From the NCBI GenBank assembly GCA_964007475.1, contig OZ023274.1:95613750-95677749 (forward strand): a stretch of DNA of 64,000 nucleotides. Reading direction: 5' to 3'. This DNA is from Hybos culiciformis (taxonomy: Eukaryota; Arthropoda; Insecta; Diptera; Hybotidae). The notes under the pieces were generated by a model that saw only the letters and a program-made list of their open reading frames with translations, did not search any database and was not told the origin of the DNA. Of this stretch, positions 45,395 to 58,400 are shown piece by piece. The translations under genes were made by a program, and so were the position numbers. Every line of letters begins with the position of its first letter. Within the stretch, counting starts at the first letter, position 1.

Positions 45395-46987
45395 GTTTTG
45401 TTCAATGTTATGAATTCTTCCACTGAGCTATGTCAGTGATATACAACAATGTATTAATAGACAATATAAAATCGGTTTCTATGAAAACTTTCTACAATTG
45501 TCAAAGAATGTTATTGTACAATTCTACTATTTTTGTAGTTGATATATTGAAATATTTATTTCAAATCAAATAATTAAATTTGTTGAATCACATAATGTTT
45601 AGATAATTTTAAAATTTACCTTAATTTTCATTTTAACAAATTTGTTTTAATATTTCAAATAAATGAATTGTTAAAAACAACTATTGAATTTAATAATTCT
45701 TTCAATTAATTATTTGTATTTTAAAACTCAAATCAATGAATTTGCATTAGAAAAATCAGTCAATTTTGAATTTTTTTTCAACTATTTAAGTAATTAATTT
45801 GTTTAAAACATTAGTTAAATTAAAGAAAGCTGATTCATTTAATTATGATTAGTCAATTATTCTAATTTATTTCTTTCTGTGTGCCATTTACAGATTTTTT
45901 TTTAACGTATTTTCGAAAAAATCTGCGAAATAATTTTCACTGTCCAGATTAAAATCTAGATTTTAGTTTAGTTTGGATTTTATGTCAAAAAAAGAAAAAA
46001 TGGAAAAAAAAAAATTTTAAATAGAAATACGAAGTTAAAAAAATAAATAAATGAAAAACTGAGAACGAAATAAAAAATATTTTTGCTTTATTTTATTTTT
46101 AAAGTTATAAATTTAAAATTTAATTCAAAAAATAAATAGTTTTATTAATAATCTTAATCTTAATAATAATTTTAATCTTCGAAAACATCCTGTGTAAATG
46201 GCAAGTACTTAAGTTAAATATCCGTTTTACGAGTAATAAGAAATATAATATTAAATATAGAATAACATATACTTATATCTTATATATCTTTAATTATAAT
46301 GGCAATATTAGTCTCATTTCGTTTGAGTTGAAAATTATAAAAGAAAGAATATTATGATAATTTTGATTTGGAATAGATAATACCATATATAAATATTATA
46401 CTTAATTAATATAAAATTTTAATGCGATAAAATTAGTGGGTGGATATAATTGAAGCAATTTGTTCAGATACTTATAATGCTAGATCAGTCAAAGATATAA
46501 CTAAACATTTATTTAATTTTATAGAGCATTTTTAAACCTTAGATATTTTTTATAATATTTTTTATGAAAACAAAATCAAAATTTAGCAATTTTTTCATAA
46601 GATAAGAGAAAAGATAAATTTAGTTTTATTTCATTTTATATTATTTCATATTTAAACTATATATACTAAATTTAGGAATAAATAATGCATTGTAAATTTG
46701 GATGTACATATACGTACAAGTACATATACATTTCACTTCGGTCTTAATTGAGTGTACCGACGCACTGAGATCTGGTACAGACTTCTTCATTTACTTAATT
46801 GAATAAGGAACTGAACCATAAGGGAGTAGAACTTATGATATACCGACATTATTTGATAGATAGAAATTATATATTTGAATTATATAAATTAATAATAATT
46901 AATTTATATTGCATATTATTTTAATGTCTGTGTAAAGAAAAATTTTATAAATAAAAATATTTTATCGTTATTATAATTGTATATTAT

Positions 46988-49293
46988 TTATTTAATATCA
47001 TTCATTACGGTGACCACTTTTGGATCTATTTTATATTCTGTACTAGAACTAGGAAACCAAGATATTAGTAATATAATGTAACATAATGTAAAAATAAGAA
47101 ACATTAAAATATCAAAAGTTTTGACAACAGTAAACCAAATATCTTGTTGGTTTGTTTTTCCCTCATCTTCTGTATTCCTTTGATTTTCTATTGCTGCAAT
47201 AGAGTTAGATGTTTTTGAACCATTATTTTTCTTCATCTAAAATCGAGAAATAAACGTTTCACTAAAAACTAAATGCAAATTATTATTTAGTCTTTAGATA
47301 CTACTAACCTCTGGCCTAATTATGTACGGTATTTCAATTATAAATTGACCAACTTTATTATCACGAATTTTTACAGCAACTAATTTAATGTAATTCGGTA
47401 TCGCAAAATTACCTTTCAATAGACCTCTCCCTATCATTGTTTGAAATAAAATCAATATAGAAAATATCATTGAGTCTCTAAAGTAAGATACTAAAAAAAA
47501 ATTATTTAAAGTTTTTGGTTACACTTAAATTATGAATTATTTTTTCCAAGTTTAATTGTTTACCAATAGTTGGAACATTTTCACCATTTTTTGGTACAAT
47601 AAAATCAAAATTTCCCAGAAACACAAAATGTAAAATAATTGATGTTATAATTAGAATTAGTCTATCCAAAGAAGTTGGACACAACCAAAGTATGAAAATA
47701 TTCATTATAGCTAAAACTAAAAATGTGATTCACATGAATAAATGACCTTTGCTATATATAAGTTCATTAATAAACTTACTTATAGCTGGTGAACAAATAT
47801 ATATTAGATAATTATTGGAGTGTCGCTGTAACATTATAGTGTAAAATACTGTTGGATGAGTTTCATTAGAGTTCCAAACATTAATTCTTTCTTGTTTTTT
47901 TGCTTCTATTGAAATTATTTTCCATTCATTATGATTTAATGTAGAATTTTTGATTACAATTGTTTGATAAAATGGTATTATTTGATGACCTTTGTACATT
48001 GCAGAACCTAATCGTAACGAACAATTATGAATATCAAAAGGCCAATTTATATAATCTGATCGACATCGACCGCTAAGTTTGCATGGTGGTTTACAGTATA
48101 CAAATCCGGTGTTAAAAAGAAGACACTGACCACCAAAAGATGAACATGCTTTTGATAAATCTTCTCTTTTTTTTCTAAATTAAAAATATAAATCAAATCG
48201 AACTATATTTAACTTCTCATTCAATTCCTTACGTATGATGTAAAGCTATATCGGGTAACCAAATATCATCAGGATCAATTATAATTTGCTCAACTCCATG
48301 ATAATTTTTCGGATCCCATTTTAGTCGATCATCCATCCAGGACTATAACGGTTTTTGTTAAAATAATCTATTATTTTGGTAAAATTTTTAAATTATTTAC
48401 TAGGCTCATACCAGTTTCACCAGTGAAAAAATATCAAATTCTCCAACAGAAAACACATCAAACTGAAAATTATTGTTGGTACATGAAATTAAATTTTTTT
48501 GGTAAAAAATCAGAATTTATCAAAAAATAATTATTCAAAAAATATTAATCTCCAGGTAAGGTAGTTCTCGAAAAAAAATGTACGTTTGTAAAGTTGAATT
48601 TAATTTTCTTATTCAGAGGCTTAATAAAATTAAAATCACATAATAATTGTTTTCGATTTTGACATTATTAAACCACAAGGATTATTTCTTTGAGATACAA
48701 ATATTTATTTTTATACGTAATCTTACATATTCAAAATCATGTATCACTAAGTAAATTCCAACTCTTGTTCCATTTTTTGACACTGGTCGCTCATCTGAGT
48801 CGTAGTCATCACAGAATAAGGCGTTTTTAATTTGAGAATCATGATTTTTTGCATCATCATCACAATCATAGGATTCTAAAAAAATTATTAAATTTTAAAA
48901 ATTTGTTTAAAAATTTGTTTTTCTGTTATAAGTTGAAGTTGTTTAAAAAAAATAAATTAATCTTGCGTGGTTTTTTTTTATAACTTTCGAAACTACAGCG
49001 CAATTCAATAAGTAGGGAAGCGAATTGATATGGAAGTGTAACGGATCATAGACAAATGTATAAATTTTCTCAATAATTTTTCAAACAAAGTTAGGGAGTA
49101 AAAAAGTTTCAATAAATTTAAAAAATTTCAGATAAACTTTTCATCTTATTCTTGTAATGTTGGCCGTTTTTATTTATTTTAATTTTAAGGCACTATTTTT
49201 TTTAAACAAAATCATAGCAAAGAAAACCATCACACCAGAAAATCCGAAAAAACTTGCTATCAATATTATGTTTATGAGTGAAAAATATAACAT
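46988..49293 (-). CDS. Gene E: divergent nAChR-like subunit lacking the loop-C cysteine pair (intact)
   Basis: The only intact member of the duplicated group. Minus-strand exons: 49236-49293, 48727-48875, 48412-48462, 48233-48342, 47780-48174, 47564-47710, 47309-47490, 46988-47236; 446 aa. Signal peptide MLYFSLINIILIASFFGFS. Extracellular domain: ALFCDDYDSDERPVSKNG, SWLKLSWMDDRLKW, IWLPDIALHH, Cys-loop CRSDYINWPFDIHNC (13-residue spacing). Loop B is LGSAMYKG (Ala for the usual Trp). Loop C is VWNSNETHPTVFY, without Cys-Cys. TM1 is around IMNIFILWL, then CPTSLDR, TM2 ending FIVPKNGENVP, TM3 SMIFSILILFQTMIGRGLL. TM4 is LMFLIFTLCYIILLISW and the TM3-TM4 loop is about 75 aa. Classical acetylcholine binding looks unlikely. 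It could be a structural partner of an alpha subunit such as A or F, or a channel for another ligand; the sequence does not decide. Confidence 0.9.
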
Positions 49294-51739
49294 TTTCTAA
49301 GACTAAATCAAATAATAATAATGACTTTGAAATCTGAAAGTGAACTATCCGAAAATTAGATTTTATTAAATTTTCTATGTATCTCTTATATGTAACGATA
49401 TTTGAAGTGTTGAAAGAAAAAGTGGTTCAACTATTAAAATCTCAATTTCCACTATTAAATATGGTGTGAAAAGCTTTTATAAAATTAGAAAGAACTTAGA
49501 GTGATCCATTAAGTATAATTAAAAATTAATAAATACTTTATATATTTTCTAAAAATGAATTAAAAATGGATTAAATTAATAAATATTTTGAAATTAAAAT
49601 GAAATAGAACTATTGGTTCTTTTGATTTTAGTTTTCTTGTTTTTTTTTTAATAATCAAATATTTATTTCAACCTATGTATTTATTTTTATTTTAAAAATT
49701 CGCAGGTACACTATTTTACTTTCAAACGCTTTATATTTTATTGTAGATAAAAAATATTTTAAATTTAATTTGATTTTTTTTTGGAAAAATATTGAAACTT
49801 GACAAGTAAGCCAAAGCAAGAAAGAAGTATTATAATTGAGTTTTATATAAAATTTACTCATTAAGTTAAATATCCGTTTTACGGGTAATATATGAAATGT
49901 TATGTTAAATATAGAATAACATATACTTATATCTTATATATCTTTAATTATAATAGCAATATTAGTCTAATTTCGTTTGATTTGAAAATTATAAAAGAAA
50001 GAATATTATAACAAAAGTAAATTTTGATTTGGAATATATAATACTATATATAAATATTATACTTAAACTTAATTAATATGAAATTTTAATGCGATAAAAT
50101 TAGTGGGTGGATATAATTGAAGCAAATTGTTCAGATACTTATAATGCTATATTTTTAAACCTTAAATATTTTTTATAAAATTTAATGAAAACAAAATCAA
50201 AATTTAGCAATTTTTTCACAAGATGGAGAAAAGATAAATTTAGTTTTATTTCCTTTTATATTATTTCATATTTAAACTATATATACTAAATTTAGGAATA
50301 AATAATGCATTGTTGGATTACATATACATATGTACAAGTACATATTGTACATATTATATTTTTGGATGTACATATACATATGTACAAGTACATATTGTAC
50401 ATATTATATTTTTATATTTTTTATTTAATAAATATTATATGAAGGAACAGAATTTTAATTTATTTAATACCGGAAAAAAATGCATTTTGGAAAAAATGCA
50501 TTTTGGAAGAGCATTATTTTTTCTTTGCAAAAATCTAGTATTAAATAAATCAAGTACCTCTTCCAATTGAGTCATATTTTTAATTTTATGATATGGAATA
50601 AATTTATAAAAATAATGCACTTTCATATTAAATAAATAAATAATGTAAATTAAAAAAAATTCATAATAATTTTATTATAAATAATTCCACATTTCATTAC
50701 ACACGCAAATTGACGAAACGTAAAAAAGTAAATCACAAAAATCGCTCTGGAAGTAGGAAATAATAGAATTTTTTTTTAATGAGACTTGATTTTTAAAAAC
50801 GCTTCGACGGTTTGAAAATATATATGAAATTTGATGATAAGAGAACGCTAAAATTATTTGCACTTCGAATTAGTCATTTCTCACTGTCGAAACAAAAGTT
50901 TGTGCAATTAAAATTGGCATTATATAAGATTTTGTAGTTTGTAGCTACAAAGAAAATCAGTAGAAAAAGGCACTCTTTCTCTTATGTTCAGAAATCAGTG
51001 ACACAATAAATTAGTCACATTGTTGGAACAAAAACTGACGGAGGATTAATTTTTCTTTAGATATTCAGAAGAAAATTCAAATATAATTTCAATTCTATTC
51101 TTCACATTATAAAATTTTTTTCCCCATTTATTATTGTTAAATTTTTATGTATATAATTTGACCTTTTTTTTAATTTTTTTTTATAGTTTTAATCAACAAC
51201 TTTTTGGCTAATATAAATACGTATTATCCTGTTTAAATCCTTTCAAGGCCAAAAGGATTCTAGAAATGAACAAAACAAATTGTACAAGCGTAAGGAAATT
51301 TTTAATGGTCCGAAAAAGAGTTTAACTCAAGTAAAATATGAAATAAATTTTTCATTTAATTTGGTGTGAAATAACAAATGTGTCGTTTTTCAGTATTTAC
51401 GTGAATTTCGAAATATTTATTTTAAAGACTGCATTTTTGAAACAAATTTCATATTTGCCTTTTCTGATTAAATAATTAGTCCGCAATTAGAGTAGTTGAA
51501 ATCAAAGTAGAATGGCTATATAATAAAGTTATTACTCCTTAGTGGGCCAATAATTAATACTAGGATGGTATATTTTCCAAATGAATTAGTTAAATAAAAA
51601 CAAACATTTAAAACTAATAATTAATTTTCAAACAATATATTATTTATTTAATTTTTTTTTTACAATCAAAATTCACATTTTTCTTAAAAAAAATCTCTAC
51701 AAAACTACAAATATAAAGGATATTAAGTTAGTAATTAAT
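49294..51739. other. E-F spacer
   Basis: 49294 to about 50880 is duplicated spacer homologous to the flanks of B and C. It contains a local direct repeat of about 50 bp carrying ATGTACAAGTACATATTGTA at 50330-50410. From 50880 on the DNA is unique and AT-rich. No gene is supportable. Confidence 0.6.
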
Positions 51740-54225
51740 TTAATTTGTGATTGTATCGTTATTAATGTCTACGCTTTTTTCATCGAGCGTTTTTGAATCT
51801 GAACTCGGTAACCATCCAACAATTAGAATAATATAACAAAGTGCAAAAATCAGGAACAATGATGTGTCAATTACTTTGACAACTATAAACCAGACATCAC
51901 GTTCGGCTGTTTTGCCAGATTTATCAGTTGTGGGATCCGGATTTTGTTGCCCTTCGACTAAATTTGCAGAATCATCTGTTGAAGATTCATTGTTCAGACC
52001 AGTCTAAAAAAAAATGTGTAAATTTTTAGTTTTCTTATTATCTTTATTCGAACAAATACTTTTTGAAGTTTTATTTTGGCGTTGTTAACGACAATGCCAT
52101 AAACTTTACAAGAGTTGCGTATTATAACAAATTTTTTTGGAATAACAATAACTTTACTTGCACATGGATAGCGAGAGTTTGACAAAAACACAAAATAACC
52201 GGAGAAAATTTCATTTCACTTACCCTTGTGTTAATTATGTAGGGATTTTCGAACATTAATTGACCTACACTATTACCTTGAATTTTAATGGCAATTGATT
52301 TTACCCACATAGGCGTTGATTGCTTACAAAGCAAAAATCCCCTCATTATTGTTGTTTCAAATAAAATTATTGCAGCAAATATCATTGAGTCTCTATAATA
52401 GATTACTTAAAAAAAAGATAATAACAATAATTAACTATATATAAGCAATTGAATTTAACTTACAGACAGCTGGCACTGTTTCGCCATTTTTTGGTACTAG
52501 CCAAACAAAATTTTGTACAAATAAAAAATGAGATAGAACAGATATAATTATTAAAACTATCCTTTCAACTGAATTAGGATTGAGCCATAACACCAGTAGA
52601 TTTAAAATTGCCAATACTAGAAATATTAAATATAAATTTTGTTTTTAATGCAACATAAAGTAACGAAAAAGGTTTAGAAAATATCCCAAGTTCATATTTT
52701 CATATTTTTATACTATTATTCTGTATAATTAAAGCATAAATATGCAGCTCAGTCTGAAAACTTGACTTCAATTATATATTTAAATGTATAAATTTTTGAA
52801 AATATCGAAATTTCATCAAGTTAATGTTAACTTACTTATAGCTGGGGAAAAAAATAATATTTTATCAGAATCTGAATGTCGCTCTAGTACTATTGTATAT
52901 AATATTGATGGAAATGTTTCATTAGGACAACATGAATAATTTCCTGGATTATTTTTCACTTTCAATGAAATCATCTTCCATTCATTGTGCTGTATTGATG
53001 AGCGTTCAATTGAAGTTTTCTCATCACGAAAATGTATTTCAGAACCTCTGTGCATCCATGAACCTAAATGAAGTGTACAATTTTGTGTATCAAAAGGCCA
53101 GTTTTTATAATTAGATATGCATTCGCCTGAATGACTACATGGTGGAACACAAGATACTTGTCCATTGCTACGAAGATGACATGGTACAAGTGTGCAAGTT
53201 TCAGAAAATAAATGAGAGTCGGCCCTGTTAAATAAAAAATTCATTGTTATAATGACAGAAATATATTGTTTCTGATAAACATTTTGAAATTTTTTTTTCA
53301 AATAAACTCACGAATTATAAATAGCCAAATCAGGAATCCAAATATCATCACCATCAATCACAATTTCTTCAAGTCCATCATGTTCACTCGGAGTCCATTT
53401 CAATCGTTCATCAACCCATTTCTGAAAATATTAACAACTGATTTTTTTTTTTGTACATTAAGAAACACAATTTTTTTTTACCATTATTAACCATGAGTTG
53501 ACAGTAATTTCACCCATTCCGAGACCTTCATTCTAAAAAGAAATTTTTTTTTTTATTTTTTAATTTAGTATTTAACGAAAATTATAATCATTAACTTACA
53601 AAATCATATTTTTTCATAGCCAACCTAACGCTAACGTACGTTCCATTTTTTGACTCAGGTCTTTCGTATTTATCATATGTGTCGCATAGAAGGGCATTTT
53701 TAACTTTAACTTCTTTATTTTTTGTAGATTCGTCGCAGGACCAGGATTCTATTAAAATAAAACAAATTCTAAGATTATTAAAAATAAAATAAGTTTAAGT
53801 TATGCAAGTTTTAGTTTTTTTTATATGTTTTATATGTTATTAAATAACAAAAAAATTTTTAAATATTTTTTATATTAAAATTTTCTTCCGATTTTGCTTC
53901 ATCGATTTTCGACTTAGAAAGTTATTTCAATTTCCAAAAGTTGAGGAAAAATTTGCCACACTTTTTTATATACCATAGCACGAATATTAACCTTAAGTAA
54001 TTCACTTTCTCAATTAATATTACAAAAGCAAATATTACTCTATGGTTAATTGAAATTTTATTTGGACATAAATTATAAAATTCCCGAACCAAGCTGAATA
54101 TAATCTTAAGTTTAATAATAATTTTATATTAAGACAAGATTTATAATTAATTAAATAAAACTCGTACCAGTGAATTTAAAATTTAAAATAATAATTCCAA
54201 AATTAATTAGCGTAAAATATAACAT
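51740..54225 (-). CDS. Gene F: divergent nicotinic acetylcholine receptor-like subunit, alpha type
   Basis: Minus-strand exons: 54168-54225, 53600-53748, 53482-53532, 53312-53421, 52836-53224, 52464-52616, 52224-52405, 51740-52003; phases agree, 451 aa. Signal peptide MLYFTLINFGIIIL. Landmarks: ALLCDTYDKYERPESKNG, SWLIMKWVDERLKW (both Trp kept), loop A IWIPDLAIYN, Cys-loop CISNYKNWPFDTQNC. Loop B is LGSWMHRG and loop C is YSCCPNETFPSILY with vicinal cysteines. It is the best-conserved member for ligand binding. TM1 ISVLAILNLLVLWL, NPNSVER, TM2 ending WLVPKNGETVP, TM3 SMIFAAIILFETTIMRGFLL, TM4 SLFLIFALCYIILIVGWL. The short TM3-TM4 segment holds NLVEGQQNPDP, shared with gene A (NLVEGQQQN) but not with B-E. 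Probably a functional, possibly acetylcholine-gated, subunit. The donor of exon 3 is a weak GTAAAA. Confidence 0.92.
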
Positions 54226-55419
54226 AGTTCTAATTGAAAAATTGCAGCGATTAATTGAATGCGTCTGTTATTAAAAGTTAAATAATAATAATCGAAATTG
54301 TTCCCAATTCTCGGAATCATTACGAAAACTTTTTTTCCATGATAAAATTTTTTTTTCATTTATGCATATAGATATTGTCACAATATTTTGACGGCATCTT
54401 ATACAATGATTTCAATAAAAAGTATAAAATTAATTGATTTTGTAATTTTTTAGTGAAAATTTTTATCAATATTGAATATATAATTTCGATTTAACAACTA
54501 AATTATTTTATTGAAATCATGTGCTATATTTATTAATATCTAGAAAATATGTTGTTTATAAGGTTTTTTTTAAGGTATAGAATTAATAATAAAATCCAGA
54601 AAAAAGGATTAGTTGAATTTACAGTCCATCAGATATAGGTGTGAGCTCAATTTAACATTACATCTATTACATAGCACCTTGGCAAAATAAAGTCTAATAA
54701 GTGGTAATAGTAGCATTTGTGAAAAAAAAACAGAACAAATTTAATTTATTTTTAAATATTTAAAATTATTTATTAGTTTACTATTGATTGAATATTTTAT
54801 TAGTGGATAAGTTTAACGCCTCCTAGAAATTGATATATTGTTCTATATTGATATAATCATTTAAATTTTAATATTTTGAAATTTTTTTTTATATTCAATT
54901 TTATCTGCAAAATGACATTATTTTTTCCAACGACTCCTCTACAAGCTTTTATCTCATATATCTCTAAATCAAAATGTTTTTAGAGCAAAAACTAAATTCT
55001 ACTATATACCTTAGAAACAAAATAATTAAAAAATAAAACTGTAACACTGTACTAGATAAAGTTTGGTGATCTATCAAAAAGCTAATAAACAAAAAGTGTA
55101 AATTTATAATCTTATGAACATTACTATTCCTGTGCCAGGATTTTTGAACGCACTATCAAGACTAAAAAAAACTAAATTTTGTCAATCAATTCAGTGATCC
55201 CATATAATATTGTATTTAGTAGTAAGTAGAAATTTTATACCTTGTACTTTAATAGATTTTCTAAAAAAAATTTCTTTTTAAAATTTTCTTAAAAAAAAAA
55301 AATACAAAATTGATGTCATAACAAAATTATATAAAAATCTAAATAGCTTTTGTTCCTTATAAAGACGTATTATGTTAGATGTTTCCTTTTCATATATCCT
55401 GAAAAGTTTTATTTAAATC

Positions 55420-55465
<46 letters not shown>

Positions 55466-58400
55466 GTAATAATAATAATAATGATGATGAAAAAGGACCA
55501 TAACCTGAAATTATTGTATTTTCTTTTTAAAAAAATTATTCAATTCATTCCGTTTTTATGACATTATTTCATAGCAGCATCAGCTCATAGGCATTATATA
55601 AAGATTTTATATACTTTATTTTTTTTTATTTTCAACTAAAAAATTATACTTTTAAAGATAAAATTTCTAACAAATATTTCTACATTGTTTGTACATATAT
55701 ATATAATTATTACGTATAAAATCTGTAGTTCATTTGAAAAATGGAACATCTCACATTTTAAAAAATAAACAATAAATAAATAAATAAACGAATATGTACA
55801 GAAAGAAATTGTCAGAAATATACTATTCATCATTTTATATTATTTTGTAAGTGAGCGATAGATAATAAACATAATGTTGTGTTAGAAATGTTAGTTACAA
55901 TAAATTTTTCTTCCTGCTTCAGGGTTATGTTCAAAAAAGAATTCTATAAAAATAGAATAATATACATATTATATATTTTGCTTATGAACAGGAAAAAAAA
56001 TGATTTATTGATGTCTAGAACTGGAAAAAATCAGTTAAATCATATATAAAATTATTTTCACTATGTACTTTAAAAAGTCGAATATAACAAATCGCAGACT
56101 AAATCAATCAAATGCATTTTAAATATTCGGAATAGTTTTTAAATTTATACTATAAAAATTAGAAATAAATTTGCTAGAAGAGTCAGGACGATACATTCGA
56201 CCATTACATTTGACCTTTCATCCGAACTGGGATAGAACTAAGGAAAGTTTTTAGTTAGGAACTATGGAAAGAATTTTACAAAGAATTTACTTATGTTTTG
56301 AAATTGAAATCTTTATTTTCCACATTTTCTTGATACGGAAAAAATAAAAATAGAGCGAAAAATATGAAAATGAATAATCAAAAGTAAAACTGAAAATACT
56401 ATGTAAATCCATTTAAAATGAAAATCGAATATGAAAAATTTTAATTAAAATATTTATTTGAAAAATAAATCATTATTTATTTATTTATTGCATTTTTAAA
56501 TTTTTTTTTTTCATATTTAGATGGCAATAAAAAATGTAAATGTAATGATAGACGGAAATTATATTATAATTATGAATAATCGGAAATTGACGTAATCATG
56601 CTGAAAATTATTTTCTTCCTAATATTATGGTGATTATGTACCTACATAAAAACAAATTCAATTTTCAAAAAAATGTAATACAAGGTCAAAAAAAAAAATA
56701 ACATTTTGGACTTTGTCCAAAATTCCTACTATAAAAATGTACTACTACTACTACTAGTAGACTATAAGAATATAATTGCATACATTTTGTATCGCAAGTA
56801 ATTTCTGGCCATAACATTTATCCGTGACGGGATTTAAAACATATTCATTACATTACATTAGATATCTGATCTTATATATTCAGTGTATTTATGAATATGC
56901 GACAAAAATTCACACATCTTCACTACATATACGTCAAACATGTTTGTAACATCTTAAATTGTAAGTACGTCTTTTATATGTCAGTTCCACAACAAGATTA
57001 AAATCAATTTGGATCTTTATATTTAAAAAAATAATTTTTTTTTTTCACCATATATTAATTAAAAATGTTTAAATTAAAATAATAAGTCTTTTGAAGTGAA
57101 ATTAACAGATTTCATTTAATAAACTCACTATATGATGAATGAGCTCATAATAATCTTTGAGTATATATCAACTTTTCAGTTTTAATGTTATTATTATGTG
57201 TCCTAACTTATGTATATTATATTATATGTATTCGTTATACAAATTCGTTATTATTATGCAAGAAATTAAAATTTAACATAATTTTATCATTTAGCAAATA
57301 AGAACAGGGAAGTCATTTAAAAGTCAGGCATTTGTAATCTGAAAAATGTTTTGGACCAAAATGTGTGTTAAGCACCTATACTACTTTTTTTTTTGCATCC
57401 TCATTGAGAACTCATATAATAAAACCGCATTTCAAATTTCCAAAATTTTTTCTTATTAAAACTACAGTAAACAGATCATGTGTTAAGAGGACGGTTGTTT
57501 GTTCTAAGGGCTGACTGAGTTCGATTGCTACTATTATACAGAGTTAGCGAAAAGAACAATCTAGATAAAATTCCTTAGCAGGCAAGGAATTAGTTTCTAA
57601 TAAAATAACATAAAACAATTGTAAACGATCCGAGCGATACTGGGGCAGACTGAAACATTGATATTGAAGGAAAAATAAAAGGTTAGTTATAAACTCTCTC
57701 AGTTGAATCAGTTGAAACTTAATAATTACTAAAATTTTAAATAAAATCATATAATATTTAAATATATTCCAATAATAAATTTAGTGTCTAGAATAATTGT
57801 TTACACCTCTTTAAGCACAATATTTCAATTAGTTTCCTTGTTTGAAACCACTGGTTTGTTATTCAAATTATCATTTTACTAATCAAATGAATAAAATCAT
57901 AACTTTTTATATGATAAGAATTTTTTTTCCGTGTGCATTTGCGAGAATATTGTATTTTCCTCTCTACATTCAAGTATATAATGTTACACTCTACGGGGTG
58001 ATTCTGCAAAATTAACAATTTAATCGAGTTAATATTGTGTATGGCATAACTTTTCCCACACCTTTAAACTCAATTTTCCTTTCTATAATTTATGTATATA
58101 ATAATAGTTCGTACTTTTATTCTAGTACTAGTTCAGAATAGATTAGTTTTTGTTTCAAAATAGATAAGTTTTTGTTTCAACATTTAGGTTTTATTAAAGT
58201 TCAAACATTAATATACAATTAATATGAGATTAATATTACATATATATTTTATATATAATAACTACGTTGTATTTAGTATGTATATTATTCGGCAAATCTA
58301 TTTCGGATCATTAAGTATCTTTTTCAATAATTTGATTTCTATATATGTTGCATTTAAATATTTTGTTAAATTTAATTGTAACACTCTGTCATTTATACAT

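Larger units (their letters stand above)
44952..46208. mobile_element. TTAA-flanked composite insertion (1257 bp) with a nested element
   Basis: Units B and E have CATTAAGTTAAATATCCG uninterrupted. Unit D has CATTAA, 1257 bp, then TTAAGTTAAATATCCG, so a TTAA target was duplicated (44948-44951 and 46209-46212). The outer ends appear to be CCTG...CCATTTACAG and CTGTGTAAATGGCAAG, separated near the left by a nested element at 44956-45881 with ends CACAGAAA and TTTCTGTG. TTAA targets are used by piggyBac and Kolobok elements; with no transposase and only short ends, I cannot choose between them. Confidence 0.7.
29750..50880. repeat. Tandem segmental duplication carrying receptor copies B, C, D and E
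   Basis: Four head-to-tail units share both exons and spacer DNA. The same spacer anchor (CTGAGATCTGGTA, with minor changes) occurs at about 30496, 35191, 41471 and 46765, giving periods of 4695, 6280 and 5294 bp. The differences come mainly from MITE insertions and, in unit D, from a deletion. Introns and spacers align almost base for base between units, indicating young duplications. A and F lie outside these units and their introns do not align with them. Confidence 0.88.
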
